Source of the DNA: Patescibacteria group bacterium
Lineage (GTDB): Bacteria > Patescibacteriota > Patescibacteriia > 2-12-FULL-60-25
Direction of reading: 5' to 3'
Length of the DNA: 64,000 nt
Assembly: GCA_023229665.1 (NCBI GenBank)
Contig: JALNYW010000002.1
Coordinates: forward strand, 124,001-188,000
Part shown: positions 49,742 through 57,847 of the stretch, one piece after another
Numbering within the stretch: position 1 is the stretch's first letter
How the letters are laid out: each line of letters starts with the position of its first letter
Notes under the pieces: generated by a model
Told to the model about the DNA's origin: nothing
Seen by the model: only the letters and a program-made list of their open reading frames with translations
The model's database searches: none
Translations under genes and position numbers: made by a program

Positions 49742-50368
49742 ATGCCTCCTCTCCGTCTTCCCCCCATCCCCCGGAGCCTCGGCTCGCGGGGGATTGTGTT
49801 TTTCTCCGGGTTCGCGATGATGACCGTCGAGTTGTTGGCGGCCCGCGTCACCGCTCCGTATCTCGGATCGTCGCTCTATACATGGACCGGGATTATCGCG
49901 TCGGTGCTCCTCGGCATCGCTCTCGGCGCCTATGTCGGCGGAAAGCTCGCCGATCAAACATCGCCGCGGACCATCTTGGCGGCTTCCCTTGGGCTCGGCG
50001 GCCTTACGACGGCGCTCGGCTATTTTGTCGCCGCCCTGATCGGCCCCTGGCTCGGAACCCACGTGGCGGTTCCCGTGGCCATGCCGCTGTTCGCGCTCCT
50101 CGTATTCTTCCCGCCCTCATTATTCCTTTCCGCCGTGCAACCGGCGGCCATCAAAAAAGATTTGGTGGAAATGGGGGAGACGGGCCGCGTGGTCGGTATG
50201 CTTGGTTCATGGAATGCCGCCGGCAGCATCCTTGGGACGTATTTGGCCGGATTCGTCTTTAATTACTTCGTGTCCACGCGACTCGTTTGGTTCCTGACGG
50301 CGGCTTTGCTCATCGCGGTCGCGTTCTGGGTTTGGTTCCGTCCTACTAAAGCAAAGGCTGTCGTATGA
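49742..50368 (+). CDS. membrane-domain-only spermidine-synthase-family protein
   Basis: A 208-residue protein with about six TM segments. It matches the membrane half of fused SpeE-like proteins: FFSGFAMMTVELLAARVTAPYLG, YTWTGIIASVLLGIALGAYVGG, a PSLFLSAVQPAAIKKDL loop and GSWNAAGSILGTYLAG. The enzymatic Rossmann half is missing. It overlaps the following 502-residue protein by 4 nt (ATGA), and that protein has its own copy of this membrane half, so the two may form a membrane heterodimer. Not a frame-shifted fragment: it ends cleanly. Confidence 0.75.
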   Translation: MPPLRLPPIPRSLGSRGIVFFSGFAMMTVELLAARVTAPYLGSSLYTWTGIIASVLLGIALGAYVGGKLADQTSPRTILAASLGLGGLTTALGYFVAALIGPWLGTHVAVPVAMPLFALLVFFPPSLFLSAVQPAAIKKDLVEMGETGRVVGMLGSWNAAGSILGTYLAGFVFNYFVSTRLVWFLTAALLIAVAFWVWFRPTKAKAVV

Positions 50369-51873
50369 AATACATCGTCTTCATTTCGAGTTTCTGCTTG
50401 ATGCTCGTGCAAATCGTGTCCGGGCGCGCGCTTGCGCCGTATGTCGGCGTGTCCGTGTATGTGTGGACCGGCGTCATCGGCACCACCTTGCTTGGCATCG
50501 TCTTTGGCTATGCGGCCGGCGGCATCATGGCGGATACGAATGGCAACAAAAAAACCCTCGGCATCAGCCTGGCCTTGGCTGGATTGGCTTCGCTCGTCTC
50601 GTATTACGTGCTGATTATTCTCGGCCAACGCATGGGCGCCGGATCCATGCCGCTCATCGCGCGCGTGGTCGTCATGTCGTTCTGCGTCTTTTTCCCGACC
50701 GCCTTTTTCCTTTCCACCATTGTTCCGCAGGCCGTGAAACAATCGTTGTCCAGCCTGTCCAAGACCGGAGGGACGGTCGGCGAACTTTCGGCCTGGAGCG
50801 CGATCGGGAACCTGCTCGGCACCTTCGCCGGCGGCTATGTCCTGATTCCGTTCATCGGAACCAAGGGCGTCATGATCGCCATCGCCGCCGTGCTCATGCT
50901 CCTTGGCCTTTGGGTCGCGCGCGGGGAAAAGCTTTGGCGCAATAAGTTCGGCATTTTGGCCGTCGCATTTTTCATCGGGGCCTTTATTTTGCCGGGAGGC
51001 TGCATCATGGAAACGAATTATTTCTGTATCCGTATCGCCAGCTCGCAAAACGAGGAGGGGGCGAAGACGCACATCCTGCGCCTCGACCACCTCGTCCATT
51101 CGTATGTGAATCCGGCCAATCCCCGCGATCTCGGATATGATTACGAGCAGGTCTATGCGAATTTGATCGCCAGCCGCTTCACGACGTCGACTGCGTTTAC
51201 CGCATATTTTATCGGCGGCGGCGGATATGTGCTGCCGCGATATATCGAGGCGGAATATCCGCAGGCGACGTCCATCGTGGCTGAAATCGATCCGGGCGTG
51301 ACTGAGGCGAACCATCGTTATATGGGATTGGATCGTCAGACGCGCATTATCACCGCCAACGAAGACGCGCGCATGCATCTCATGCGTGGTGGCGATGCAT
51401 CATATGACTTGGTCTTCGGCGATGCCTTCAATGATTTCAGCGTTCCGTACCACCTGACCACGGTTGAATTCCACAAGCTGTTGAAGTCGCGCATGTCGGC
51501 GGACGGCGTGTACGCGCTCAACATCATTGATGACGCGCGTTACGGCGAATTCCTCGCGGCCATGGTGCGCACCTTGCGCGAGGTATGGACGAATGTGTAT
51601 GTCGCGCCGCAAGCGGACACCGTCCAACCGGGACGCAATACCATCGTGCTCATTGCGAGCGATAGGGCGATCGACCAAGTCGCCTGGTACGGCACGTTGT
51701 CGCCGGCAGCCGTGGAAAAGAATCTGGCCGATGACGCTCGCCAAACCCAGATCCGCTTGATTAACCCGGATCGCATCACGGAGCTGCTCGACCGGAAAAA
51801 AGCGCCCGCCCTCCGCGACGATTACGTGCCGACCGACCGCTACCTTGCGCCGGTCTTCTCCGACGCGTACTAA
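50365..51873 (+). CDS. fused membrane / spermidine-synthase-like (polyamine aminopropyltransferase fold) protein
   Basis: A 502-residue protein. Residues 1-215 form a six- or seven-TM module homologous to the preceding gene (SSFCLMLVQIVSGRALAPYVG). Residues about 235-500 carry a SAM/dcSAM Rossmann domain with FIGGGGYVLPR, AEIDPGVTEANHRYMGL, ITANEDARMHL and YDLVFGDAFNDFSVPYHLTT. The DAF region holds the acidic catalytic position of spermidine synthases. The soluble C-terminal part should face the cytosol. The true substrate of such membrane fusions is unknown. Confidence 0.82.
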   Translation: MKYIVFISSFCLMLVQIVSGRALAPYVGVSVYVWTGVIGTTLLGIVFGYAAGGIMADTNGNKKTLGISLALAGLASLVSYYVLIILGQRMGAGSMPLIARVVVMSFCVFFPTAFFLSTIVPQAVKQSLSSLSKTGGTVGELSAWSAIGNLLGTFAGGYVLIPFIGTKGVMIAIAAVLMLLGLWVARGEKLWRNKFGILAVAFFIGAFILPGGCIMETNYFCIRIASSQNEEGAKTHILRLDHLVHSYVNPANPRDLGYDYEQVYANLIASRFTTSTAFTAYFIGGGGYVLPRYIEAEYPQATSIVAEIDPGVTEANHRYMGLDRQTRIITANEDARMHLMRGGDASYDLVFGDAFNDFSVPYHLTTVEFHKLLKSRMSADGVYALNIIDDARYGEFLAAMVRTLREVWTNVYVAPQADTVQPGRNTIVLIASDRAIDQVAWYGTLSPAAVEKNLADDARQTQIRLINPDRITELLDRKKAPALRDDYVPTDRYLAPVFSDAY

Positions 51874-51880
51874 GGAGTTC

Positions 51881-53332
51881 ATGGACCGCCTGACTGCCAC
51901 GGATTTCTACCGTTTCCTCCAATGCCCGCATTGGCCGTATTGGGAGCGTTTTGGCGACAAAAAAGACCGCCGCCCGCTGACCGCCGACGAAGAAAAACGG
52001 ATGAATGACGGCCTGGTCCACGAGCGCGAAATCGTCGCCGACCAATTCGGGGAAGCGGAGGCGGTCGAACGCACGAATGACAAAGACGAAGTGAAGCGGA
52101 CGCTTGAGCTCATGCGCCAAGGGGCCGCCATCATCTATCAGGGGAGTTTGCAGGACGGGGATTGGTTCGGGCGTCCCGACTTATTGGAACGTCAGCCCGG
52201 CAAAAGTAACTTTGGCGATTGGTATTACGTCCCGCTTGACGTAAAGCGCTCGCATGTCCTCAAAAAAGAGCATAAGGCGCAGCTGATGTTTTATGCGGTG
52301 TTGCTGGAACGCATCCAGGGCGTCTTTCCATCCCACCCGGCGATCTTAAATGCGGATGGTGACCGTATCGGTTTTGACGCGTCTTTGTTTGAAACCGACT
52401 TTCGGGAATTGCTGCAGGAGCTCGAGCGCATCCGCGAGGGCATGCGGCCGGATCCCGTCTATCGCAAAACGTGCGAAGACACGTCGCCGTGGGGAGCGGC
52501 TTGCCGGCGGTTGGCGGAAGAAACGCGCGATATCGCGCTGCTCTTCAATGTGGATGTCCGCAAATTACGCGGATTGCGTTCGCTTGGAGTGACGACCGTC
52601 GACCAGGCCGCCGAGATGGACGTGGACGCACTCGAGGGCCAGATGCCCGGCCTCACGCGCCGTGCCTTGGAGGCGGCCAAGCGCCAGGCCCAATCACTAA
52701 TCCAGGATCTTGTGATCATTCGTGATTCTTTCGTTGATGCGACGGAGGGGCTTGAAATCCATTTTGATATTGAAAGCCATCCGCCCACGGACGTGGATTA
52801 TCTCTACGGCATTTGGATCACCTCCGGACCGCAAAAGGGTGAATATATTTCTTTCGTGGCGGAACGCCCGGAAGACGAGCATCTGATGTGGGCATCGTTT
52901 CTGACGTGGCTCGAAACCCTGCCCGAGACCTATACGGTCTGGCATTACGCGAGCTATGAAGCCAGCCGCTTGGATATCCTCGCCCGTCGTTATCAAACCG
53001 AAAATAACCCGCACCTCATCAAGTTTAAAAATTCATTGCGCGACCTGAAAGAAATCGTGACGGATACCGCCGTATTTCCCTTGTACTTCTACAGCTTGAA
53101 AAAGATCGGGAACTTTTTGGGCTTTGCCTGGGAAGGCGAAGTCAAAGGGGGAGGGGAATCGGTAACGGCGTACGAAACTTGGCTGTCCGGCAAAAAACGT
53201 GCCACCCTGGATTCCATCATCCAATATAACCGGGAAGACGTGCGGGCCACGGCGTTCGTGCTGGATTGGCTGCGCCGCTACGCCCGCAAAGAACAATCCT
53301 TCGCCCCGCCGTATCCCTGGAAAAACGTATGA
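51881..53332 (+). CDS. TM0106 family RecB-like putative nuclease
   Basis: A 483-residue protein. The N-terminal half has a PD-(D/E)XK-like region with FYRFLQCPHWPYWERFGD, GRPDLLERQ, YYVPLDVKRSHVLKKEHKAQL. A central helix-hairpin-helix stretch (VTTVDQAAEMDVDALEGQMPG) leads to an RNase-H-like (RNase_H_2) exonuclease half with IHFDIESHP, WHYASYEASRL and YNREDVRATAFVLDWL. This matches the TM0106 family. Start 51881 has AAGGAG 3 nt upstream; the stop overlaps the YibE/F start. Role in nucleic-acid processing is inferred only from domains. Confidence 0.87.
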   Translation: MDRLTATDFYRFLQCPHWPYWERFGDKKDRRPLTADEEKRMNDGLVHEREIVADQFGEAEAVERTNDKDEVKRTLELMRQGAAIIYQGSLQDGDWFGRPDLLERQPGKSNFGDWYYVPLDVKRSHVLKKEHKAQLMFYAVLLERIQGVFPSHPAILNADGDRIGFDASLFETDFRELLQELERIREGMRPDPVYRKTCEDTSPWGAACRRLAEETRDIALLFNVDVRKLRGLRSLGVTTVDQAAEMDVDALEGQMPGLTRRALEAAKRQAQSLIQDLVIIRDSFVDATEGLEIHFDIESHPPTDVDYLYGIWITSGPQKGEYISFVAERPEDEHLMWASFLTWLETLPETYTVWHYASYEASRLDILARRYQTENNPHLIKFKNSLRDLKEIVTDTAVFPLYFYSLKKIGNFLGFAWEGEVKGGGESVTAYETWLSGKKRATLDSIIQYNREDVRATAFVLDWLRRYARKEQSFAPPYPWKNV

Positions 53333-54486
53333 TTATCCGACGCATTTTGCTCTCCTTCGTCACGCTGACCGCATGCGCAACCATCGCGGCGCCGGTTTTG
53401 GCCGCCACATCCACGGAAGCGACCGTTCCGGAGGTGACTCATACGGTCGTGGCGCGCGAGCAGGGCCAATACGAGCGCGGTGTCGTCGAGGCGGTGACGC
53501 TTCGTGGCGAACCCCAGGCTGACGGCGCGCAGCAGATCAAAGCCTATCAGGTGCGCTTTTTGTCCGGTCCGTTGAATGGGCAGACGCGCGAAATGCGTTC
53601 GGACGTGGGGAGCAATCCGTATGGCCTGGAGCCGCGCCAAGGCGACAAAGTGGTGGTGTTCATGCAGCCGAATGGCGCGGAAGATTGGAATTTGTATTTG
53701 GAGGGATATGACCGCCGGGCCGCCATGCTCTGGTTGGTCGTATTGTTCGTGGCGACGCTCGTCTTGCTCTCGGGATGGCAGGGATTGAAGGTGGCGTTTT
53801 CCATCATGATTTCCATCGCGATGATCGGGTACATTCTTATCCCATTGTTTTTGCGCGGCGCGAACCCGGTGCCGGTCGCCATCGTCCTCGCGGGGATTTT
53901 TACCCTGCTTACTGCCGGGTTTACGACCGGTTGGAACCGCAAAGCGCTTGTGACCGCGGTCGGAACCATGGGCGGGGCTCTCATTGCCTATCTCATCTCG
54001 ATCATCTTCGCGGATTGGGCGCGTTTATCCGGATTGTCCACGGAAGAGGATCGTCTGTTTTTTGAGCAAAATCCGACCTTGAATCCGCGCGGGCTCTTGT
54101 TTGCCGGGATCATTATCGCCGCGGTCGGTGTTTTGGAAGATGTGGCCGTATCCATCGCCTCCGGCGTGTCCGAAGTCCGCCGCCATCATCCGCGCGCGAC
54201 GTACAGGGAATTATTCGTGTCCGGCATGGTGGTTGGCCGCGACCACATGGGCGCGCTCGCCAATACCCTGGTGTTCGCCTATGTCGGCGCATCGCTTTCC
54301 TCGCTCCTGTTGTATTCCCAGTTCGGCGGTTCGTGGCTCAAGTTCATCAACTTTGATTCCGTGACCGACGAAGTCATCCGTTCGCTGGCAGGCACTATCG
54401 GCCTGGTCTTCACCGTGCCTATTACGGCCCTCTTGGCCGCGTGGGCGATGGTGGGCATGCGCGGAGGCGAAGTTCGCGAGCGTTAA
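53329..54486 (+). CDS. YibE/F family membrane protein
   Basis: A 385-residue protein with N-terminal signal/TM (5-27), an extracytoplasmic OB-like region with VVEAV and LNGQTREMRSD, and about seven TM segments including MLWLVVLFVATLVLLSGWQGL and the family core VGVLEDVAVSIASGVSEV followed by HPRATYRELFVSGMVVGRDHMG. The predicted role is a transporter or permease; substrate unknown. It overlaps the nuclease by 4 nt (ATGA) and closes the four-gene run beginning at 49742. Confidence 0.88.
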   Translation: MIIRRILLSFVTLTACATIAAPVLAATSTEATVPEVTHTVVAREQGQYERGVVEAVTLRGEPQADGAQQIKAYQVRFLSGPLNGQTREMRSDVGSNPYGLEPRQGDKVVVFMQPNGAEDWNLYLEGYDRRAAMLWLVVLFVATLVLLSGWQGLKVAFSIMISIAMIGYILIPLFLRGANPVPVAIVLAGIFTLLTAGFTTGWNRKALVTAVGTMGGALIAYLISIIFADWARLSGLSTEEDRLFFEQNPTLNPRGLLFAGIIIAAVGVLEDVAVSIASGVSEVRRHHPRATYRELFVSGMVVGRDHMGALANTLVFAYVGASLSSLLLYSQFGGSWLKFINFDSVTDEVIRSLAGTIGLVFTVPITALLAAWAMVGMRGGEVRER

Positions 54487-54549
54487 GCCCCGGAGGCTTG
54501 CGGCTTTTTTAGAAACTTGGTAGGTTTCCGTCGCTCAGCAAAGCGATAT

Positions 54550-54625
<76 letters not shown>

Positions 54626-54628
54626 GGG

Positions 54629-54657
54629 AAAAAGACGCCGGATCCGGCGTCTTTTTC
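54629..54657 (+). terminator. terminator after tRNA-Pro
   Basis: AAAGACGCCG-GATC-CGGCGTCTTT stem with extra T. Confidence 0.85.
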
Positions 54658-54690
54658 GTTTGGGCAAAGCCTGCTACGCTTCCCGCGTCT

Positions 54691-56700
54691 ATGAATCAAA
54701 AACGCCTTCTCTCCAGCCTTGCCGGCGCCCTCGTCGTGCTTTTGGCGGTGGTTTTTTTCGGCTGGTTCTGGTCGCTCGGTTCGGTCCATGCCGGGCCGCC
54801 GCCGGCCATCCAGGTCGAAGTCGTAAAGCCGTCGGTGGAATGGCGCCATCCCACGGAAGAGAAATGGACCGTTCTTACCGATCCGGCCGTCGTTCTTCCG
54901 GGGGATCGCGTGCGCACCGGCGCCGAGGGTGAGGCGCGCATCATCTGGGGTGATCGTGGCTATACGCGCATCGATCCGAATTCCGAGATCGTGATCGAAG
55001 AGACGCCGCTCGACGGGACGCTGACGCCCGGGGCGAGCATCAGTGTGCGCGTGGAGAGCGGGCGCGTCTGGTCGCGCATGTTGAAGCTGCTCGATCTTGA
55101 TAGCTCGATGGAAGTAAAAACGAGCGATGTCGTCGCCACCGTGCGCGGAACGACCTTCGGTATCGTGAAAGAAGGCGAATCCGAGATCGCGGTGGCCGAG
55201 TCGGTCGTGGAGGTTGCTTCCGCGGATGGTCGCATGTCCACCCTCGTGCGCGACAACCAGTGGGGACGTTTCGGAAGCGGCGCCGTGATGCGTGAGATGC
55301 GCGACCTGCGCGCTGACGACCTCTGGGCCCAGGGCAATATGCGCAAAGACAAGGAAGATGATGAAAAAGTATTCGGCGCCATGCGCGAATTCATGATGCA
55401 GCGTTCGAAAGAGATGGCCGCCGCCCCGCGGTTTTTGGTGGATGCGTCCGAGCGTTTGCACCTGCGCGTCGCTTCCGCGGGCCATACGCCCGCCTTGGCC
55501 GCCTTATACGCCGAACGCCGACTCGCCGGAGCGTTGATGGAAAAGAAAGACCAAGATTGGAAGGCCTTTGCCGAATATGCGAAGCAAGCCGGACCGATGA
55601 GGGGGGCTTTGCTCGGCCGCGTGCATCTTGCGGTGGCCCTGAATGCGCGCCGCGAGGGGATTACGGGCCTGTCGCGCGAGCGCGGGATGCGCCGCGAGTT
55701 GGCCGACCCGACCGAAGCGGGCCGCGGATACCTCGACGCGCTCGGTATCGATGAACGTATTGATGATGCGATCCTACGCGAACAGGATCGTTCGCCGGAA
55801 CGGCTCCAATCTATTTCGGAAGACTTGGATATCTTTGATGCCCGCATCCAAAACATGGAAGCGGATGCATCACGGAAAACCGGTTTGAATCGGAAAGCCG
55901 AAGCGATGCGCAAGCGCCTCGATTATGCCATCGCATTGGCGCAAAATGCCCCGTTGCCGCCGCCGACCCCGGAACCCGCGCCGGAGATTCTCCAGGGAGC
56001 GCAAATTCCGGATCCCACAAAACCAAAACCGCCCGTCATCAAACCGCCGACCACGCCCACCACCCAGCCGACGGCCGCTGTCTATCAGCGTCTGGTCTTG
56101 CTCGCGAGCCCATCCATCGTTGAATTGGGACAAACGGTTCGTCTCACCTTGTTCGGCGTGACCGCCGAGGGCCAGAGCGATGACCTGACTTCGCGAGCCG
56201 CGTTCTCTACCGGTTCTTCGGCGGACGGATCGTTTTCAGGAAATTATTTCCGGCCGGCCAAGCTCGGGACCGTCAAGGTGAATGCGGCCTATACCGATCA
56301 AAACGGAACGCGTGCGACCGGCGTCTCCATTACCGTGAATCCCGCCTCCGCGCCGGCAACGACGGGTCTCCAGCGCATTTCCATCGCGTTTACGGGGCCC
56401 ACGACCTTGCCGTGTAATGGACGTTCGCCGTTTAAAGTCATCGCGACCTATGCGGACGGCAAGACGCAGGACGTGACCATGCTCTCGAAATTCACCGTCT
56501 CCGATTCCAAGATCATCTTCGTGAGTGACGGGGTCGTCACGACGTTTTGCGTGGCCCAGGCCACGACCGCGACCATGGGCGCGAGCTATACCGAGGGTTC
56601 GGTGACGAAAACAGCTTCAGCCGTCATTACGCTGGATCCCGAACCGCCGCCGGCAACCAGCGGAGGCGGGGGCGGTACGCGGTATCCCTACTTGTACTAA
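54691..56700 (+). CDS. FecR-domain membrane-anchored protein with C-terminal Ig-like domains
   Basis: A 669-residue protein. TM anchor at 8-30 (LAGALVVLLAVVFFGWFW). A FecR domain (about 65-190) has LPGDRVRTGAEGEARIIWGD, SISVRVESGRVWSRM and KTSDVVATVRGTTFGIV. A helical middle (about 200-430) is followed by a Pro-rich linker and two Big-type beta-sandwich domains: VELGQTVRLTLFGV and RSPFKVIATYADGKTQDVT. It ends in a Gly-rich GGGGGTRYPYLY. The open frame extends upstream through tRNA-Pro; start 54691 excludes it. Probably a cell-surface structural protein; no iron-uptake partner is present. Confidence 0.82.
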   Translation: MNQKRLLSSLAGALVVLLAVVFFGWFWSLGSVHAGPPPAIQVEVVKPSVEWRHPTEEKWTVLTDPAVVLPGDRVRTGAEGEARIIWGDRGYTRIDPNSEIVIEETPLDGTLTPGASISVRVESGRVWSRMLKLLDLDSSMEVKTSDVVATVRGTTFGIVKEGESEIAVAESVVEVASADGRMSTLVRDNQWGRFGSGAVMREMRDLRADDLWAQGNMRKDKEDDEKVFGAMREFMMQRSKEMAAAPRFLVDASERLHLRVASAGHTPALAALYAERRLAGALMEKKDQDWKAFAEYAKQAGPMRGALLGRVHLAVALNARREGITGLSRERGMRRELADPTEAGRGYLDALGIDERIDDAILREQDRSPERLQSISEDLDIFDARIQNMEADASRKTGLNRKAEAMRKRLDYAIALAQNAPLPPPTPEPAPEILQGAQIPDPTKPKPPVIKPPTTPTTQPTAAVYQRLVLLASPSIVELGQTVRLTLFGVTAEGQSDDLTSRAAFSTGSSADGSFSGNYFRPAKLGTVKVNAAYTDQNGTRATGVSITVNPASAPATTGLQRISIAFTGPTTLPCNGRSPFKVIATYADGKTQDVTMLSKFTVSDSKIIFVSDGVVTTFCVAQATTATMGASYTEGSVTKTASAVITLDPEPPPATSGGGGGTRYPYLY

Positions 56701-56723
56701 AAAACGGTTCACGAAAAAGAAAA

Positions 56724-56759
56724 TGAGTCCCGTCGCACGAGGTCGTGCAGCGGGACTCA
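56724..56759 (-). terminator. terminator of the 56773-57690 gene
   Basis: A long hairpin GAGTCCCG...CGGGACTC with inner GCACGA/TCGTGC pairing. On the minus strand it is followed by ATTTTCTTTTT. Confidence 0.85.
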
Positions 56760-56772
56760 GTTGTTGTCAGCG

Positions 56773-57690
56773 TTACGGGACGACGCCCGTCACGTTGCAG
56801 TCGCACATGTCGTTGCCCCGGCGCTGTCCAGGAGTGCACAGGTACACCGCGTCGTCGGTGTGGTCCACGACCCAGGCGGTCAGGCAGCTCACGGGGTAGG
56901 CGTCGCGGGCGCGCATGGTCACGCGTTCTCCGCGCCGGCCGCGCAGGCCCGGCTCCGTCGGCGCCACGATGGGCGGAGGCGGAATCGGGGCCACCGGCTC
57001 GACGACCGGCTCCGTGGCCCGGAGGGTCGTGCTGATCGGAAGGTCCGGCGCCGCGATCGGAGCCGAGCCTTCGCGGGCGTCGCCGAAGTAGTCCACGGCA
57101 AGCGTGACGACCACGATGGCGCTCGCGATCGCGATCAGCGGACCGAAGAACATCATCTTGCCCAGATGCTGCTTTCGGAACTCGGTCAGCGCCGCCTTGG
57201 CGTCGCTCATGAACCGTCCACCCATCACGAAGTTCGAGAGGGTGGGCGGAGCCTCGCGGGGAGGCTCGGGCGGCGCGACCGGCACGCCGAGGATCACCGG
57301 GTTCGGTGACCTCGTCGCGTCGGTGGCCGGCTCCGGCGCCGGAGCCGGGACGGGCGCCTGCACCGGAGCGAGTCCGGTCAACGAGACGTCCACCGAGACC
57401 GGCATGTCACCGGTCTCCGCGGCCTCGCGTGCGAGACGTGCGGCCTCGGCCGCCTTCTCCGCCTCCAGCTCGCTCTTGAAGGCGTCGAGCGTGGGGGTGG
57501 CGGCCGGCGGAGGCGGATTTGAGCTCGACATCGCCCGGGTGGGCGCGGTTCCGAGCTCCTCCTTCGCCTTGCGGTCCGCTTCGGCCTTGGCCTCCTCGGT
57601 CTGCTTGGCGGCGATCTGCTCCCCGATGCTGGCGCGCAAGGGGGATGCCCCGGCGCTCACGATTTTCTCACCAGTCCTCAGCGTACCCAT
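56773..57690 (-). CDS. single-TM protein with Pro/Ala-rich cytosolic region and Cys-containing ectodomain
   Basis: 305 residues. N-terminal 170 residues are Ala/Glu-rich helical (EQIAAKQTEEAKAEADRKAK) and Pro-rich (APVQAPVPAPAPEP). One TM lies at about 186-207 (FFGPLIAIASAIVVVTLAV). The C-terminal ectodomain has Cys in PVSCLTAW, YLCTPG and MCDC, possibly disulfide-bonded. AAGGAGGT fixes ATG 57690. Codon use is CTC/GAG-rich. The promoter overlaps that of gpmI. No family recognised; loosely like Gram-negative envelope-spanning TonB-type layouts, which I do not claim. Confidence 0.65.
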   Translation of the reverse strand: MGTLRTGEKIVSAGASPLRASIGEQIAAKQTEEAKAEADRKAKEELGTAPTRAMSSSNPPPPAATPTLDAFKSELEAEKAAEAARLAREAAETGDMPVSVDVSLTGLAPVQAPVPAPAPEPATDATRSPNPVILGVPVAPPEPPREAPPTLSNFVMGGRFMSDAKAALTEFRKQHLGKMMFFGPLIAIASAIVVVTLAVDYFGDAREGSAPIAAPDLPISTTLRATEPVVEPVAPIPPPPIVAPTEPGLRGRRGERVTMRARDAYPVSCLTAWVVDHTDDAVYLCTPGQRRGNDMCDCNVTGVVP

Positions 57691-57721
57691 GACGACCTCC
57701 TTGGTCGAAAATGATCTATTT

Positions 57722-57743
57722 CTAGCCCTTTTTGAAGGGCTAG
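57722..57743 (-). promoter_or_regulatory. 9-bp hairpin in the 5' leader of the minus-strand gene
   Basis: CTAGCCCTT/AAGGGCTAG with a 4-nt loop, about 15-20 nt before the Shine-Dalgarno site; no T-tract on the minus strand. Confidence 0.5.
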
Positions 57744-57789
57744 CGTCCATGACCTGCCACCCACCGGGGTGCAAATCAAGGAACCGCGA

Positions 57790-57840
57790 AGAATAGCCAA
57801 AAAACCTCTTTTTGTCAAGCTGATTGTTCAGGGCTATGAT
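57790..57840. promoter_or_regulatory. divergent promoters sharing one -35 region
   Basis: Plus: TTGTCA (57812-57817), 17 nt, TATGAT (57835-57840), 7 nt before gpmI ATG 57848. Minus: TTGACA (complement of 57813-57818), 17 nt, TATTCT (57790-57795), driving the 57690 gene. The two -35 hexamers overlap by five bases. Confidence 0.75.
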
Positions 57841-57847
57841 GACCCCC

